A stretch of 64,000 nucleotides of DNA from assembly GCF_036075115.1 (NCBI RefSeq), contig NZ_CP107958.1, positions 7,378,001-7,442,000 on the forward strand, written 5' to 3'. Origin of the DNA: Streptomyces sp. NBC_00377. Its GTDB lineage: Bacteria > Actinomycetota > Actinomycetes > Streptomycetales > Streptomycetaceae. This document shows positions 9,209 to 15,766 of this stretch, piece after piece. A program made the translations under genes and the position numbers. Numbering within the stretch: the stretch's first letter is position 1; every line of letters starts with the position of its first letter. The notes under the pieces were generated by a model. The model was not told the DNA's origin. It ran no database searches and saw only the letters and a list, made by a program, of their open reading frames with translations.

Positions 9209-9940
9209 GTGGCGAACAAGAACATTCCCGACTCCGGCTTCCCCGACGACGACGGCTCCGCCGACCCCCGGCTGAGCGCGGCGCTCGCCGCCTGGGCCGA
9301 GGACCGCACCGCAGTGGGCCCGGTCCTCGCGGCCCTCGAGGGCGCTCGGCTGCTCGTCCCCGTGGTGGCCGTGCTGGGTGAGGTGGAGGAGGACGAGAAG
9401 GGACTGCGCCGCGAGAAGACGAGCGACATGGCCGTGCCCACGCTGAAGGCGGGCGCCCGCACCGCGCTGCCCGCGTTCACCTCCACGGACTCGCTCGCCC
9501 GGTGGGACCCCGAGGCCCGGCCTGTCGCCGTGCCGCTGCACCAGGCGCTTCAGGCCGCCGCCCACGAGAAGGCGGACACGGTCGTCCTCGACCTGGCCGG
9601 ACCGGTGGCCTTCGAACTGACAGGACCGGCGCTGCTGGCGCTCGCCGAGGGCCGTACGTCGGCCGACCCGCTCGCCGATCCTGCCGTGGTGGCGGCGGTA
9701 CGGGCCGCGGTGGCCGCCGAACCGGAGGTACTCAGCGCCCACCTCGGGCCGGGACAGGCCGACGGCACCCTCGCCCTCGTCCTCGACCCGGCGGCCGTCC
9801 CCGCCGAGGCCGCCCGGGCGGTGGCCCGGCGTCTGGCCGCCGACGAGACACTGAGGGCCCGCCTGGTGCGCGGCCTCGACCTGGCGGTACTGCCGGCCGG
9901 GACGACGCCTCCTGGCGAGCCCTTGTTCGTGAGGAACTGA
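9209..9940 (+). CDS. SseB-family protein
   Basis: About 243 residues. An acidic N-terminus (NIPDSGFPDDDGSADPRL) is followed by the SseB N-terminal domain (LVPVVAVLGEVEEDEKG, RTALPAFTSTDSLARW) and a C-terminal part rich in Ala. SseB proteins take their name from a Salmonella virulence operon, but the actinobacterial members have no established activity. I chose GTG 9209 because it follows AGGG at 9196-9199 and starts at the conserved-looking segment; ATG 9122 in the same frame is an alternative adding 29 residues that look non-coding. It converges with the DUF1844 gene. Confidence 0.75.
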   Translation: MANKNIPDSGFPDDDGSADPRLSAALAAWAEDRTAVGPVLAALEGARLLVPVVAVLGEVEEDEKGLRREKTSDMAVPTLKAGARTALPAFTSTDSLARWDPEARPVAVPLHQALQAAAHEKADTVVLDLAGPVAFELTGPALLALAEGRTSADPLADPAVVAAVRAAVAAEPEVLSAHLGPGQADGTLALVLDPAAVPAEAARAVARRLAADETLRARLVRGLDLAVLPAGTTPPGEPLFVRN

Positions 9941-9972
9941 CGCGTCGTGCCGGGGCCGCCGGCCACGACGGC

Positions 9973-10350
9973 TCAGCCGTAGACGGGGCCCGTGTACTTC
10001 TCGCCCGGGCCCTGGCCCGGCTCGTCCCGGACGAGGGACGCCTCGCGGAACGCCAGCTGGAGCGACTTCAGACCGTCGCGCAGCGGCGCCGCGTGGAAGG
10101 AGCTGATCTCGGTCGCGCTGCCGTCCAGCAGTCCGGCGAGGGCGTGGATCAGCTTGCGGGCCTCGTCGAGGTCCCTGTACTTGTCGCCCTCCTCGGTGAG
10201 TCCCAGCTTCACGGCGGCGGCGCTCATCAGGTTGACGGCGACCGTCACGATCACCTCGACGGCGGGGACCTCGGCGATGTCGCGGGTCATCTCGTCGAAG
10301 TCGGGAGTGCCGGGGGTCTCGGCGGAGCCGGCGGGGGAGGTCTCACTCAT
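9973..10350 (-). CDS. DUF1844 family protein
   Basis: A 125-residue soluble protein. The core matches the DUF1844 pattern: VIVTVAVNLMSAAAVKLGL, then an acidic segment and ARKLIHALAGLLDG helix. The first 20 residues are flexible (Ser/Pro/Glu). Function unknown. It lies divergently upstream of infC, a position I recall as conserved in Streptomyces, so its promoter shares the 396-bp infC leader region. Confidence 0.78.
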   Translation of the reverse strand: MSETSPAGSAETPGTPDFDEMTRDIAEVPAVEVIVTVAVNLMSAAAVKLGLTEEGDKYRDLDEARKLIHALAGLLDGSATEISSFHAAPLRDGLKSLQLAFREASLVRDEPGQGPGEKYTGPVYG

Positions 10351-10399
10351 GCCCCACACGATAGGCGCAGGCCGGCCCGGACCTCGTACCGAGGCTCGA

Positions 10400-10429
10400 T
10401 TGGCTGTTCCTGGCGCGGACTGGTAATCT
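10400..10429 (+). promoter_or_regulatory. Candidate promoter of the infC operon
   Basis: TTGGCT at 10400-10405 and TAATCT at 10424-10429 are separated by 18 bp and resemble a vegetative promoter. A start near 10436 would give a leader of about 310 nt before the infC start codon, long enough for the attenuator below. Confidence 0.5.
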
Positions 10430-10628
10430 CGTGTAACGACCGGTCGGACACGCGTGCCCCTCAGCAGGCGGATCCGGCCCACAAGTGGAGGCTCCGAACT
10501 CCCACCCGACTGTCTCCAGGGACGGCGGGTCACCCCGGTCAGGCGGCCACCATCGTTCCGTACGGACGATGGAGTCGCCCGGTAGTGCGCCCCGCGATCC
10601 TCGCGGCGGTGCTCCGGTAGTGCTTGGA

Positions 10629-10659
10629 GCCCCGCATGTGATCGTTCGGGGCATTTTTT
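10629..10659 (+). terminator. Intrinsic terminator (attenuator) in the infC leader
   Basis: GCCCCG at 10629-10634 pairs with CGGGGC at 10647-10652 and is followed by A and six T residues at 10654-10659. A T-run this clean is rare in this genome. It sits about 90 nt upstream of the infC start codon and inside the transcript predicted from the promoter at 10400-10429, so it should act as an attenuator rather than end an upstream gene. An alternative hairpin GCTCC/GGAGC (about 10611-10630) shares two bases with its left arm. Confidence 0.72.
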
Positions 10660-10746
10660 GTGCTTCGGCGTGGTTATCAGACTACCGAACACAGACGTTA
10701 CGCGGCCGTCCGCCAGACTGCCGTGTGGTGCTACCAAGGAGGATCC

Positions 10747-11466
10747 ATCAGCACCGAGCCCCGCATCAACGACCGGATTCGCGTTCCCGAAGTGCGACTT
10801 GTCGGTCCCAGTGGCGAGCAGGTCGGCATTGTGCCGCTTGCCAAGGCACTGGAGCTTGCGCAGGAGTACGACCTCGACCTGGTCGAGGTGGCGGCGAGCG
10901 CACGCCCGCCGGTCTGCAAGCTCATGGACTACGGGAAGTTCAAGTACGAGTCGGCCATGAAGGCCCGTGAGGCGCGCAAGAACCAGGCGCACACGGTCAT
11001 CAAGGAAATGAAGCTCCGGCCGAAGATCGACCCGCACGACTACGACACCAAAAAGGGTCACGTCGTCCGGTTCCTCAAGCAGGGCGACAAGGTCAAGATC
11101 ACGATCATGTTCCGTGGTCGCGAGCAGTCCCGGCCGGAGCTCGGCTACCGACTGCTGCAGCGTCTCGCGTCGGACGTCGAGGACCTCGGCTTCATCGAGT
11201 CGAACCCGAAGCAGGACGGCCGGAACATGATCATGGTTCTCGGCCCGCACAAGAAGAAGACCGAGGCCATGGCCGAGGCGCGCCAGGCGCAGGAGGCCCG
11301 CAAGGCCGAGGCGAAGGCCAACCCCGGCCGTTCGCAGAACGCCGCGGACGCCGACGCCGTGAACGCCGAGGGTGACGTCGAGGTCGAGGGTGACGTCGAG
11401 GTCGAGGATGACGTCGAGGTCGAGGCTGACGCCGAGGCCCCTGCCGAGGCTTCCGCCGAGGCGTGA
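10747..11466 (+). CDS. infC: Translation initiation factor IF-3
   Basis: IF-3 binds the 30S subunit, checks the start codon and initiator tRNA and blocks early 50S joining. The protein begins ISTEPRINDRIRVPEVR, the normal IF-3 N-terminus, followed by the N-domain (GIVPLAKALELAQE), the C-domain (RPKIDPHDYDTKKGH, FRGREQSRPELG) and an Actinobacteria-type acidic tail made of DVEVE repeats. The start is chosen as ATC 10747: a perfect AAGGAGG stands at 10736-10742, 4 nt upstream. Extending to GTG 10723 would place this Shine-Dalgarno inside the coding region. Length is 239 residues. It is the first gene of infC-rpmI-rplT. Confidence 0.93.
   Translation: MSTEPRINDRIRVPEVRLVGPSGEQVGIVPLAKALELAQEYDLDLVEVAASARPPVCKLMDYGKFKYESAMKAREARKNQAHTVIKEMKLRPKIDPHDYDTKKGHVVRFLKQGDKVKITIMFRGREQSRPELGYRLLQRLASDVEDLGFIESNPKQDGRNMIMVLGPHKKKTEAMAEARQAQEARKAEAKANPGRSQNAADADAVNAEGDVEVEGDVEVEDDVEVEADAEAPAEASAEA
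11371..11424 (+). repeat. 18-bp tandem repeat in the infC acidic tail
   Basis: Three near-identical units of GGTGACGTCGAGGTCGAG encode (G/D)DVEVE; a degenerate fourth follows. The count is likely to vary between strains. Confidence 0.85.
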
Positions 11467-11574
11467 TCCGCGGGACGCGAGTCCCGAGGACATCAACCGA
11501 TTCAAGCGACGTTCCACCGTGCCCGGTTTCACGACCGGGCACCGGAACGCCACCGACGAGGAGAGAACGGCGCT

Positions 11575-11769
11575 ATGCCGAAGAACAAGTCGCACAGCGG
11601 TGCCAGCAAGCGCTTCAAGATCACCGGCTCCGGCAAGGTGCTCCGTGAGCGCGCCGGCAAGCGCCACCTGCTCGAGCACAAGTCGTCCCGCGTGACGCGC
11701 CGCCTCACCGGCAACGCCGAGATGGCCCCGGGCGACGCCGCGAAGATCAAGAAGCTTCTCGGCAAGTGA
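11575..11769 (+). CDS. rpmI: 50S ribosomal protein L35
   Basis: A 64-residue, very basic protein beginning MPKNKSHSGASKRFKITGSG and ending KIKKLLGK, the normal L35 length. It is a small structural protein of the large subunit. GAGGAG at 11557-11562 lies about 12 nt upstream of the start. The 108-bp gap after infC holds two short perfect hairpins (CGGGAC/GTCCCG at 11471-11486; GCCCGGT/ACCGGGC at 11521-11540) that may pause polymerase or protect mRNA ends. Second gene of the conserved infC-rpmI-rplT operon. Confidence 0.97.
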   Translation: MPKNKSHSGASKRFKITGSGKVLRERAGKRHLLEHKSSRVTRRLTGNAEMAPGDAAKIKKLLGK

Positions 11770-11773
11770 CGTC

Positions 11774-11793
11774 GGGCGCGTGAACACGCGCCC
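11774..11793 (+). promoter_or_regulatory. Perfect intercistronic hairpin between rpmI and rplT
   Basis: GGGCGCGTG and CACGCGCCC form a 9-bp perfect stem with a two-base AA centre, 4 bp after the rpmI stop. No T-run follows, so it is more likely an RNA stability or processing element, or a site for feedback, than a terminator. Confidence 0.5.
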
Positions 11794-11867
11794 GAGCTCA
11801 GACCGGGACCCCATCGATTCCGGGTCGTGTGAGTCCAACCACGGCCCCGCTACAAGGAGTTAAACAA

Positions 11868-12251
11868 GTGGCACGCGTCAAGCGGGCAGTCAACGCCCAC
11901 AAGAAGCGCCGGGCGATCCTCGAGGCGGCCTCCGGCTACCGCGGTCAGCGTTCGCGCCTGTACCGCAAGGCCAAGGAGCAGGTCACCCACTCGCTGGTCT
12001 ACAACTACAACGACCGCAAGAAGCGCAAGGGCGACTTCCGTCGGCTGTGGATCCAGCGCATCAACGCGGCTGCCCGCGCCAACGGCATCACGTACAACCG
12101 CTTCATCCAGGGCCTGAACGCCGCGAACATCGAGGTCGACCGCAAGATCCTCGCCGAGCTGGCCGTGAACGACGCCACCGCGTTCGCCGCGCTGGTCGAG
12201 GTCGCGCAGAAGGCCCTCCCGGCGGATGTGAACGCGCCCAAGGCCGCGTGA
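11868..12251 (+). CDS. rplT: 50S ribosomal protein L20
   Basis: 127 residues from GTG 11868, preceded by AAGGAG at 11854-11859. The sequence MARVKRAVNAHKKRRAIL, SGYRGQRSRLYRKAKEQV and NGITYNRFIQGLNAANIEVDRKIL is typical L20. L20 binds 23S rRNA early in 50S assembly and in E. coli and B. subtilis represses its own operon by binding leader or intercistronic mRNA. The leader terminator and intercistronic hairpins here make similar control plausible. The gene is followed by a strong terminator. Confidence 0.97.
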   Translation: MARVKRAVNAHKKRRAILEAASGYRGQRSRLYRKAKEQVTHSLVYNYNDRKKRKGDFRRLWIQRINAAARANGITYNRFIQGLNAANIEVDRKILAELAVNDATAFAALVEVAQKALPADVNAPKAA

Positions 12252-12280
12252 CGCTGCGCCGGCTCTGAGCCGACGTGACT

Positions 12281-12315
12281 GGACCCGCAGGTTTTCCTGA
12301 CCTGCGGGTCCTTTG
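12281..12315 (+). terminator. Rho-independent terminator of infC-rpmI-rplT
   Basis: GGACCCGCAGG at 12281-12291 pairs perfectly with CCTGCGGGTCC at 12301-12311 (11-bp stem, 9-nt loop) and is followed by TTTGCT. Confidence 0.88.
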
Positions 12316-12362
12316 CTGCTCACGTTCTGGCCGTCGTTCGGGGGCGGACCGTGGTGGGCTGA

Positions 12363-12384
12363 TCGCGCAGTTCCCCGCGCCCCT
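12363..12384. repeat. GCGCAGTTCCCCGCGCC intergenic repeat, single copy
   Basis: One copy of the dispersed Streptomyces repeat lies just upstream of the methyltransferase gene. Other copies in this window are at 18380, 18470, 18563 (inverted), 38089, 38182, 38251 (G in place of A) and 50355 (inverted). Confidence 0.8.
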
Positions 12385-12414
12385 GAAAGCCCCTTACCGA
12401 AGGTGAACGAGTAC

Positions 12415-13275
12415 ATGTCCTCCGCCAGCCCCGAGCTGATCTCCCCCCGTTCCCCCCGTGTCTCGGCCGCCCGGCGGCTCGCCCGGCGGAACTTCCGGGG
12501 GAAGGAGCGGCTGTTCCTCGCGGAGGGACCGCAGGCCGTGCGGGAGGCGGCCGCGCACCGGGCCGGGGGCGAGGCGACCCTCGTGGAGCTGTTCACCACC
12601 GTCGAGGCCGCCGAACGGTACGCCGACATCCTCGGCGAGGCCCGCGCCGCAGGCGCCCGCGTGCACCTCGCCGCCGAACAGGTCATCGAGGACGTCTCCA
12701 CCACCGTCACCCCGCAAGGGCTGGTCGGGATCTGCCGGTTCCTGGACACGCCCTTCGAGGAGATCCTCGCCGCCCGGCCCAAGCTCGTCGCCGTCCTGGC
12801 CCATGTGCGCGACCCCGGCAACGCCGGCACCGTCCTGCGGTGCGCCGACGCCGCGGGCGCCGACGCCGTCGTACTGACCGACGCCTCCGTCGACCTCTAC
12901 AACCCCAAGGCCGTCCGCGCCTCCGTCGGCTCCCTCTTCCACCTCCCCGTGGCGACCGGGGTCCCCGTCGAGCGGGCCGTGGCCGGGCTGAAGGACGCCG
13001 GGGTCCGGATCCTCGCCGCCGACGGCGCCGGGGACGACGACCTCGACGACGAGTTGGACAAGAAGACGATGGGCGGCCCCACGGCCTGGGTGTTCGGCAA
13101 CGAGGCCTGGGGGCTCCCCGAGGAGACGCGGGACCTCGCGGACGCCGTCGTACGGGTCCCGATCCACGGGAAGGCCGAAAGCCTGAACCTCGCGACCGCC
13201 GCCGCCGTATGTCTCTACGCATCGGCCCGTGCACAGCGCGCCTCCGGAGGGTGCCGCTCCGTCACCGTCAGCTAG
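12415..13275 (+). CDS. SpoU-family rRNA/tRNA 2'-O-methyltransferase
   Basis: 286 residues. An N-terminal substrate-binding domain (RGKERLFLAEGPQAVREA) is followed by the SPOUT knot: motif 1 HVRDPGNAGTVLRCADAAG, motif 2 FGNEAWGLP and motif 3 VRVPIHGKAESLNLATAAAV. The family transfers methyl from S-adenosylmethionine to ribose 2'-OH of rRNA; thiostrepton-resistance methylase is a relative. Location beside rplT and pheST suggests a housekeeping 23S rRNA target. ATG 12415 follows GAAGGTGA at 12400-12407; frame upstream of it overlaps a non-coding repeat and was rejected. Confidence 0.88.
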   Translation: MSSASPELISPRSPRVSAARRLARRNFRGKERLFLAEGPQAVREAAAHRAGGEATLVELFTTVEAAERYADILGEARAAGARVHLAAEQVIEDVSTTVTPQGLVGICRFLDTPFEEILAARPKLVAVLAHVRDPGNAGTVLRCADAAGADAVVLTDASVDLYNPKAVRASVGSLFHLPVATGVPVERAVAGLKDAGVRILAADGAGDDDLDDELDKKTMGGPTAWVFGNEAWGLPEETRDLADAVVRVPIHGKAESLNLATAAAVCLYASARAQRASGGCRSVTVS

Positions 13276-13328
13276 TAGGGTGACCAGCTCGGGGGCCCCT
13301 CAGCCGTCTGAGAGGTGGGGTACGGGGA

Positions 13329-14468
13329 ATGAGCGTCGGCATGAGCGGTACACGGGATGCGCGCATCGCGCCCGACGGCTCCGCGCCCCGGCCGGCCGGT
13401 GACCTCGCCGGCCTCGGCATCGACCCCGACGACCTGCCCGACGGGCTGGTCGTCGCCGACGAACACGGCCACGTCGTCTGCTTCAACGCCGCCGCCCAGC
13501 GCATCACCGCCGTCCGCGCCGAGGACGCCCTCGGCGGGCGGCTCGACAAGGCGCTGCCGCTGGAGGACCTCGAAGGCCGCCGCTGGTGGCAGCTGACCGA
13601 CCCCTACGGGGGCCTCGCCATCCGCGTCGGCCAGCCCGAGCGCAATCTGCTGCTGCCGGGCGGACGCGAAGTGCTCGTCTCGGTGCGCTACGTCCGCACC
13701 GAACCCACCGGACCCGTCCGCCGGGTCGTCGTCTCGCTCCGCGACACCGAGGCCCGTCGCCGCACCGAACGCAGCCACGCCGAGCTGATCGCCACCGTCG
13801 CCCACGAGCTGCGCTCGCCCCTGACGTCGGTGAAGGGCTTCACCGCCACCCTGCTCGCCAAGTGGTCGCGGTTCACCGACGACCAGAAGCGGCTGATGCT
13901 GGAGACCGTCGACGCCGACGCGGACCGGGTCACCCGCCTCATCGCCGAACTGCTCGACATCTCCCGCATCGACTCCGGGCGGCTGGAGGTGCGCCGCCAG
14001 CCCGTCGACATGGGCGCGGCCGTGGGACGGCACATCCAGGCGTACGTGGCCGCCGGACAGCCCGCCGACCGGTTCCTGCTGCGCCTCGAACAGCCGCTGC
14101 CCGCCCTGTGGGCCGACCCCGACAAGGTCGACCAGGTCCTCAGCAACCTCCTCGAAAATGCGGTGCGGCACGGCGAGGGAACCGTCACCATTGACATCAC
14201 GCCCGCCGCGTCCCCCCGTGAAGGGGAGGAAACCGGCACATCGGTCACGGTGAGCGACGAGGGCGCAGGCATCCCGGAGGAATCCATGAACCGTGTCTTC
14301 ACCCGCTTCTGGCGGGGCAGCAAGCGCGGCGGCACCGGCCTCGGGCTGTACATCGTCAAGGGCATCGTCGAAGCCCACGGCGGCGTCATCACGGTCGGCC
14401 GCGCCCCGGGCGGCGGCGCCGAGTTCCGATTTACGTTGCCCGTGAGCGCCCCGGCATATCTCAGCTGA
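13329..14468 (+). CDS. Soluble PAS-domain sensor histidine kinase (orphan)
   Basis: 379 residues, no membrane helix. A PAS domain occupies about residues 30-140 (LPDGLVVADEHGHVVCFNAAA). The dimerisation box VAHELRSPLTSV carries the phosphoacceptor His159. The ATPase domain shows N box NLLENAVRHG, G1 DEGAGIP, F box FTRFWRG and G2 GTGLGLYIVKG. All catalytic residues look intact. No response regulator is adjacent, so it is an orphan kinase that senses a cytosolic signal. Alternative starts (ATG 13341) change only the first residues. It lies between an rRNA methylase and pheS. Confidence 0.9.
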   Translation: MSVGMSGTRDARIAPDGSAPRPAGDLAGLGIDPDDLPDGLVVADEHGHVVCFNAAAQRITAVRAEDALGGRLDKALPLEDLEGRRWWQLTDPYGGLAIRVGQPERNLLLPGGREVLVSVRYVRTEPTGPVRRVVVSLRDTEARRRTERSHAELIATVAHELRSPLTSVKGFTATLLAKWSRFTDDQKRLMLETVDADADRVTRLIAELLDISRIDSGRLEVRRQPVDMGAAVGRHIQAYVAAGQPADRFLLRLEQPLPALWADPDKVDQVLSNLLENAVRHGEGTVTIDITPAASPREGEETGTSVTVSDEGAGIPEESMNRVFTRFWRGSKRGGTGLGLYIVKGIVEAHGGVITVGRAPGGGAEFRFTLPVSAPAYLS

Positions 14469-14601
14469 ACCGGCCGGGCGGCCCGCGGGCGCATGCGTAC
14501 ACCTCCACCCCGTTAGACTCGGCCTTTGGCACCCTTGTGTCCCATGGACGGCCCTCTGACCTCTGCGTGAGTCGGTGACGGGGACCTTCAGCCTGGGGAT
14601 A

Positions 14602-14622
14602 CCTCCCAGCGGTAGCTGGGGG
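14602..14622. repeat. Short hairpin repeat in the pheS leader
   Basis: CTCCCAGC and GCTGGGGG flank GGTA and form a stem-loop 23 bp upstream of pheS. I recall this CTCCCAGC-GGTA-GCTGGGGG type as a common small Streptomyces intergenic hairpin. It may influence pheS translation or be neutral. No T-box features were seen in the 176-bp leader. Confidence 0.5.
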
Positions 14623-14644
14623 ACAATCGGAAGCACGGGAAGAG

Positions 14645-15766
14645 ATGTCGGCACCGAACAAGTCGTACGACCCGGTAGAGGTCGAGGCCCTGAAACCGGA
14701 AGAGATCGAGCGCATGCGGGACGGCGCGCTCGCCGCCTTCGCCGCAGCGAGCTCCCTCGACGCGCTCCAGGAGGCCAAGGTCGCCCACACCGGCGGCACA
14801 TCCCCGCTGGCCCTGGCCAACCGCGAGATCGGCGCGCTGCCCCCGCACGCCAAGGCGGCCGCCGGCAAGCTGGTCGGCCAGGCACGGGGCGCCGTGAACA
14901 AGGCCCTCGCCGCCCGTCAGGAGGAGCTGGAGGCCGAGCGCGACCAGCGGGTGCTGGTCGAGGAGGCGGTGGACGTCACCCTGCCGTACGACCGTGTACC
15001 GGCCGGCGCCCGCCACCCGCTCACCACCCTGTCGGAGCGCATCGAGGACGTCTTCGTGGCCATGGGCTACGAGGTCGCCGAAGGCCCGCAGGTCGAGGCG
15101 GAGTGGTTCAACTTCGACGCCCTCAACATCGGCCCGGACCACCCGGCCCGCGGCGAGGCCGACACGTTCTTCGTGCAGGGACCGCAGGGCGGCACCGAGT
15201 CCGGCGTCGTACTGCGCACCCACACCTCGCCGGTCCAGATCCGCTCGCTGCTCGGCCGTGAACTGCCGGTGTACGTGATCTGCCCCGGCCGCGTGTACCG
15301 CACCGACGAGCTCGACGCGACGCACACCCCCGTCTTCCACCAGGTCGAACTGCTGGCCGTGGACGAGGGCCTGACCATGGCCGACCTCAAGGGCACCCTG
15401 GACCACATGGTCCAGTCGCTGTTCGGCGAGGGCATGAAGACCCGGCTGCGGCCGAACTTCTTCCCGTTCACCGAGCCGTCCGCCGAGATGGACATGGTCT
15501 GCTACGTCTGCCGCGGCGAGTCCGTGGGCAACCCCGACCGCCCCTGCCGCACCTGCTCCAGCGAGGGCTGGATCGAGCTCGGCGGCTGCGGCATGGTCAA
15601 CCCCAAGGTGCTGGCCGCCTGCGGCGTCGACCCGGAGAAGTACAGCGGGTTCGCCTTCGGGTTCGGCATCGAGCGGATGCTGATGTTCCGCCACAACGTC
15701 GAAGACATGCGAGACATGGTCGAGGGTGACGTCCGGTTCACCCGGCCGTTCGGGATGGAGATCTGA
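14645..15766 (+). CDS. pheS: Phenylalanyl-tRNA synthetase alpha subunit
   Basis: 373 residues. An N-terminal coiled coil (about residues 10-105) binds tRNA; the class II catalytic core holds motif 2 (FFPFTEPSAEMD) and motif 3 (FAFGFGIERMLMFRH). The enzyme is an alpha2-beta2 tetramer that charges tRNA-Phe with phenylalanine using ATP. CYVCRGE and CRTCSSEGW supply cysteine pairs typical of some bacterial PheS proteins. ATG 14645 follows GGGAAGAG. The stop overlaps the pheT start by one base (TGATG). Confidence 0.97.
   Translation: MSAPNKSYDPVEVEALKPEEIERMRDGALAAFAAASSLDALQEAKVAHTGGTSPLALANREIGALPPHAKAAAGKLVGQARGAVNKALAARQEELEAERDQRVLVEEAVDVTLPYDRVPAGARHPLTTLSERIEDVFVAMGYEVAEGPQVEAEWFNFDALNIGPDHPARGEADTFFVQGPQGGTESGVVLRTHTSPVQIRSLLGRELPVYVICPGRVYRTDELDATHTPVFHQVELLAVDEGLTMADLKGTLDHMVQSLFGEGMKTRLRPNFFPFTEPSAEMDMVCYVCRGESVGNPDRPCRTCSSEGWIELGGCGMVNPKVLAACGVDPEKYSGFAFGFGIERMLMFRHNVEDMRDMVEGDVRFTRPFGMEI

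Noticed and set aside
10660..10746. infC start upstream of ATC 10747
   Set aside because: The added residues are not IF-3-like and include the Shine-Dalgarno as codons.
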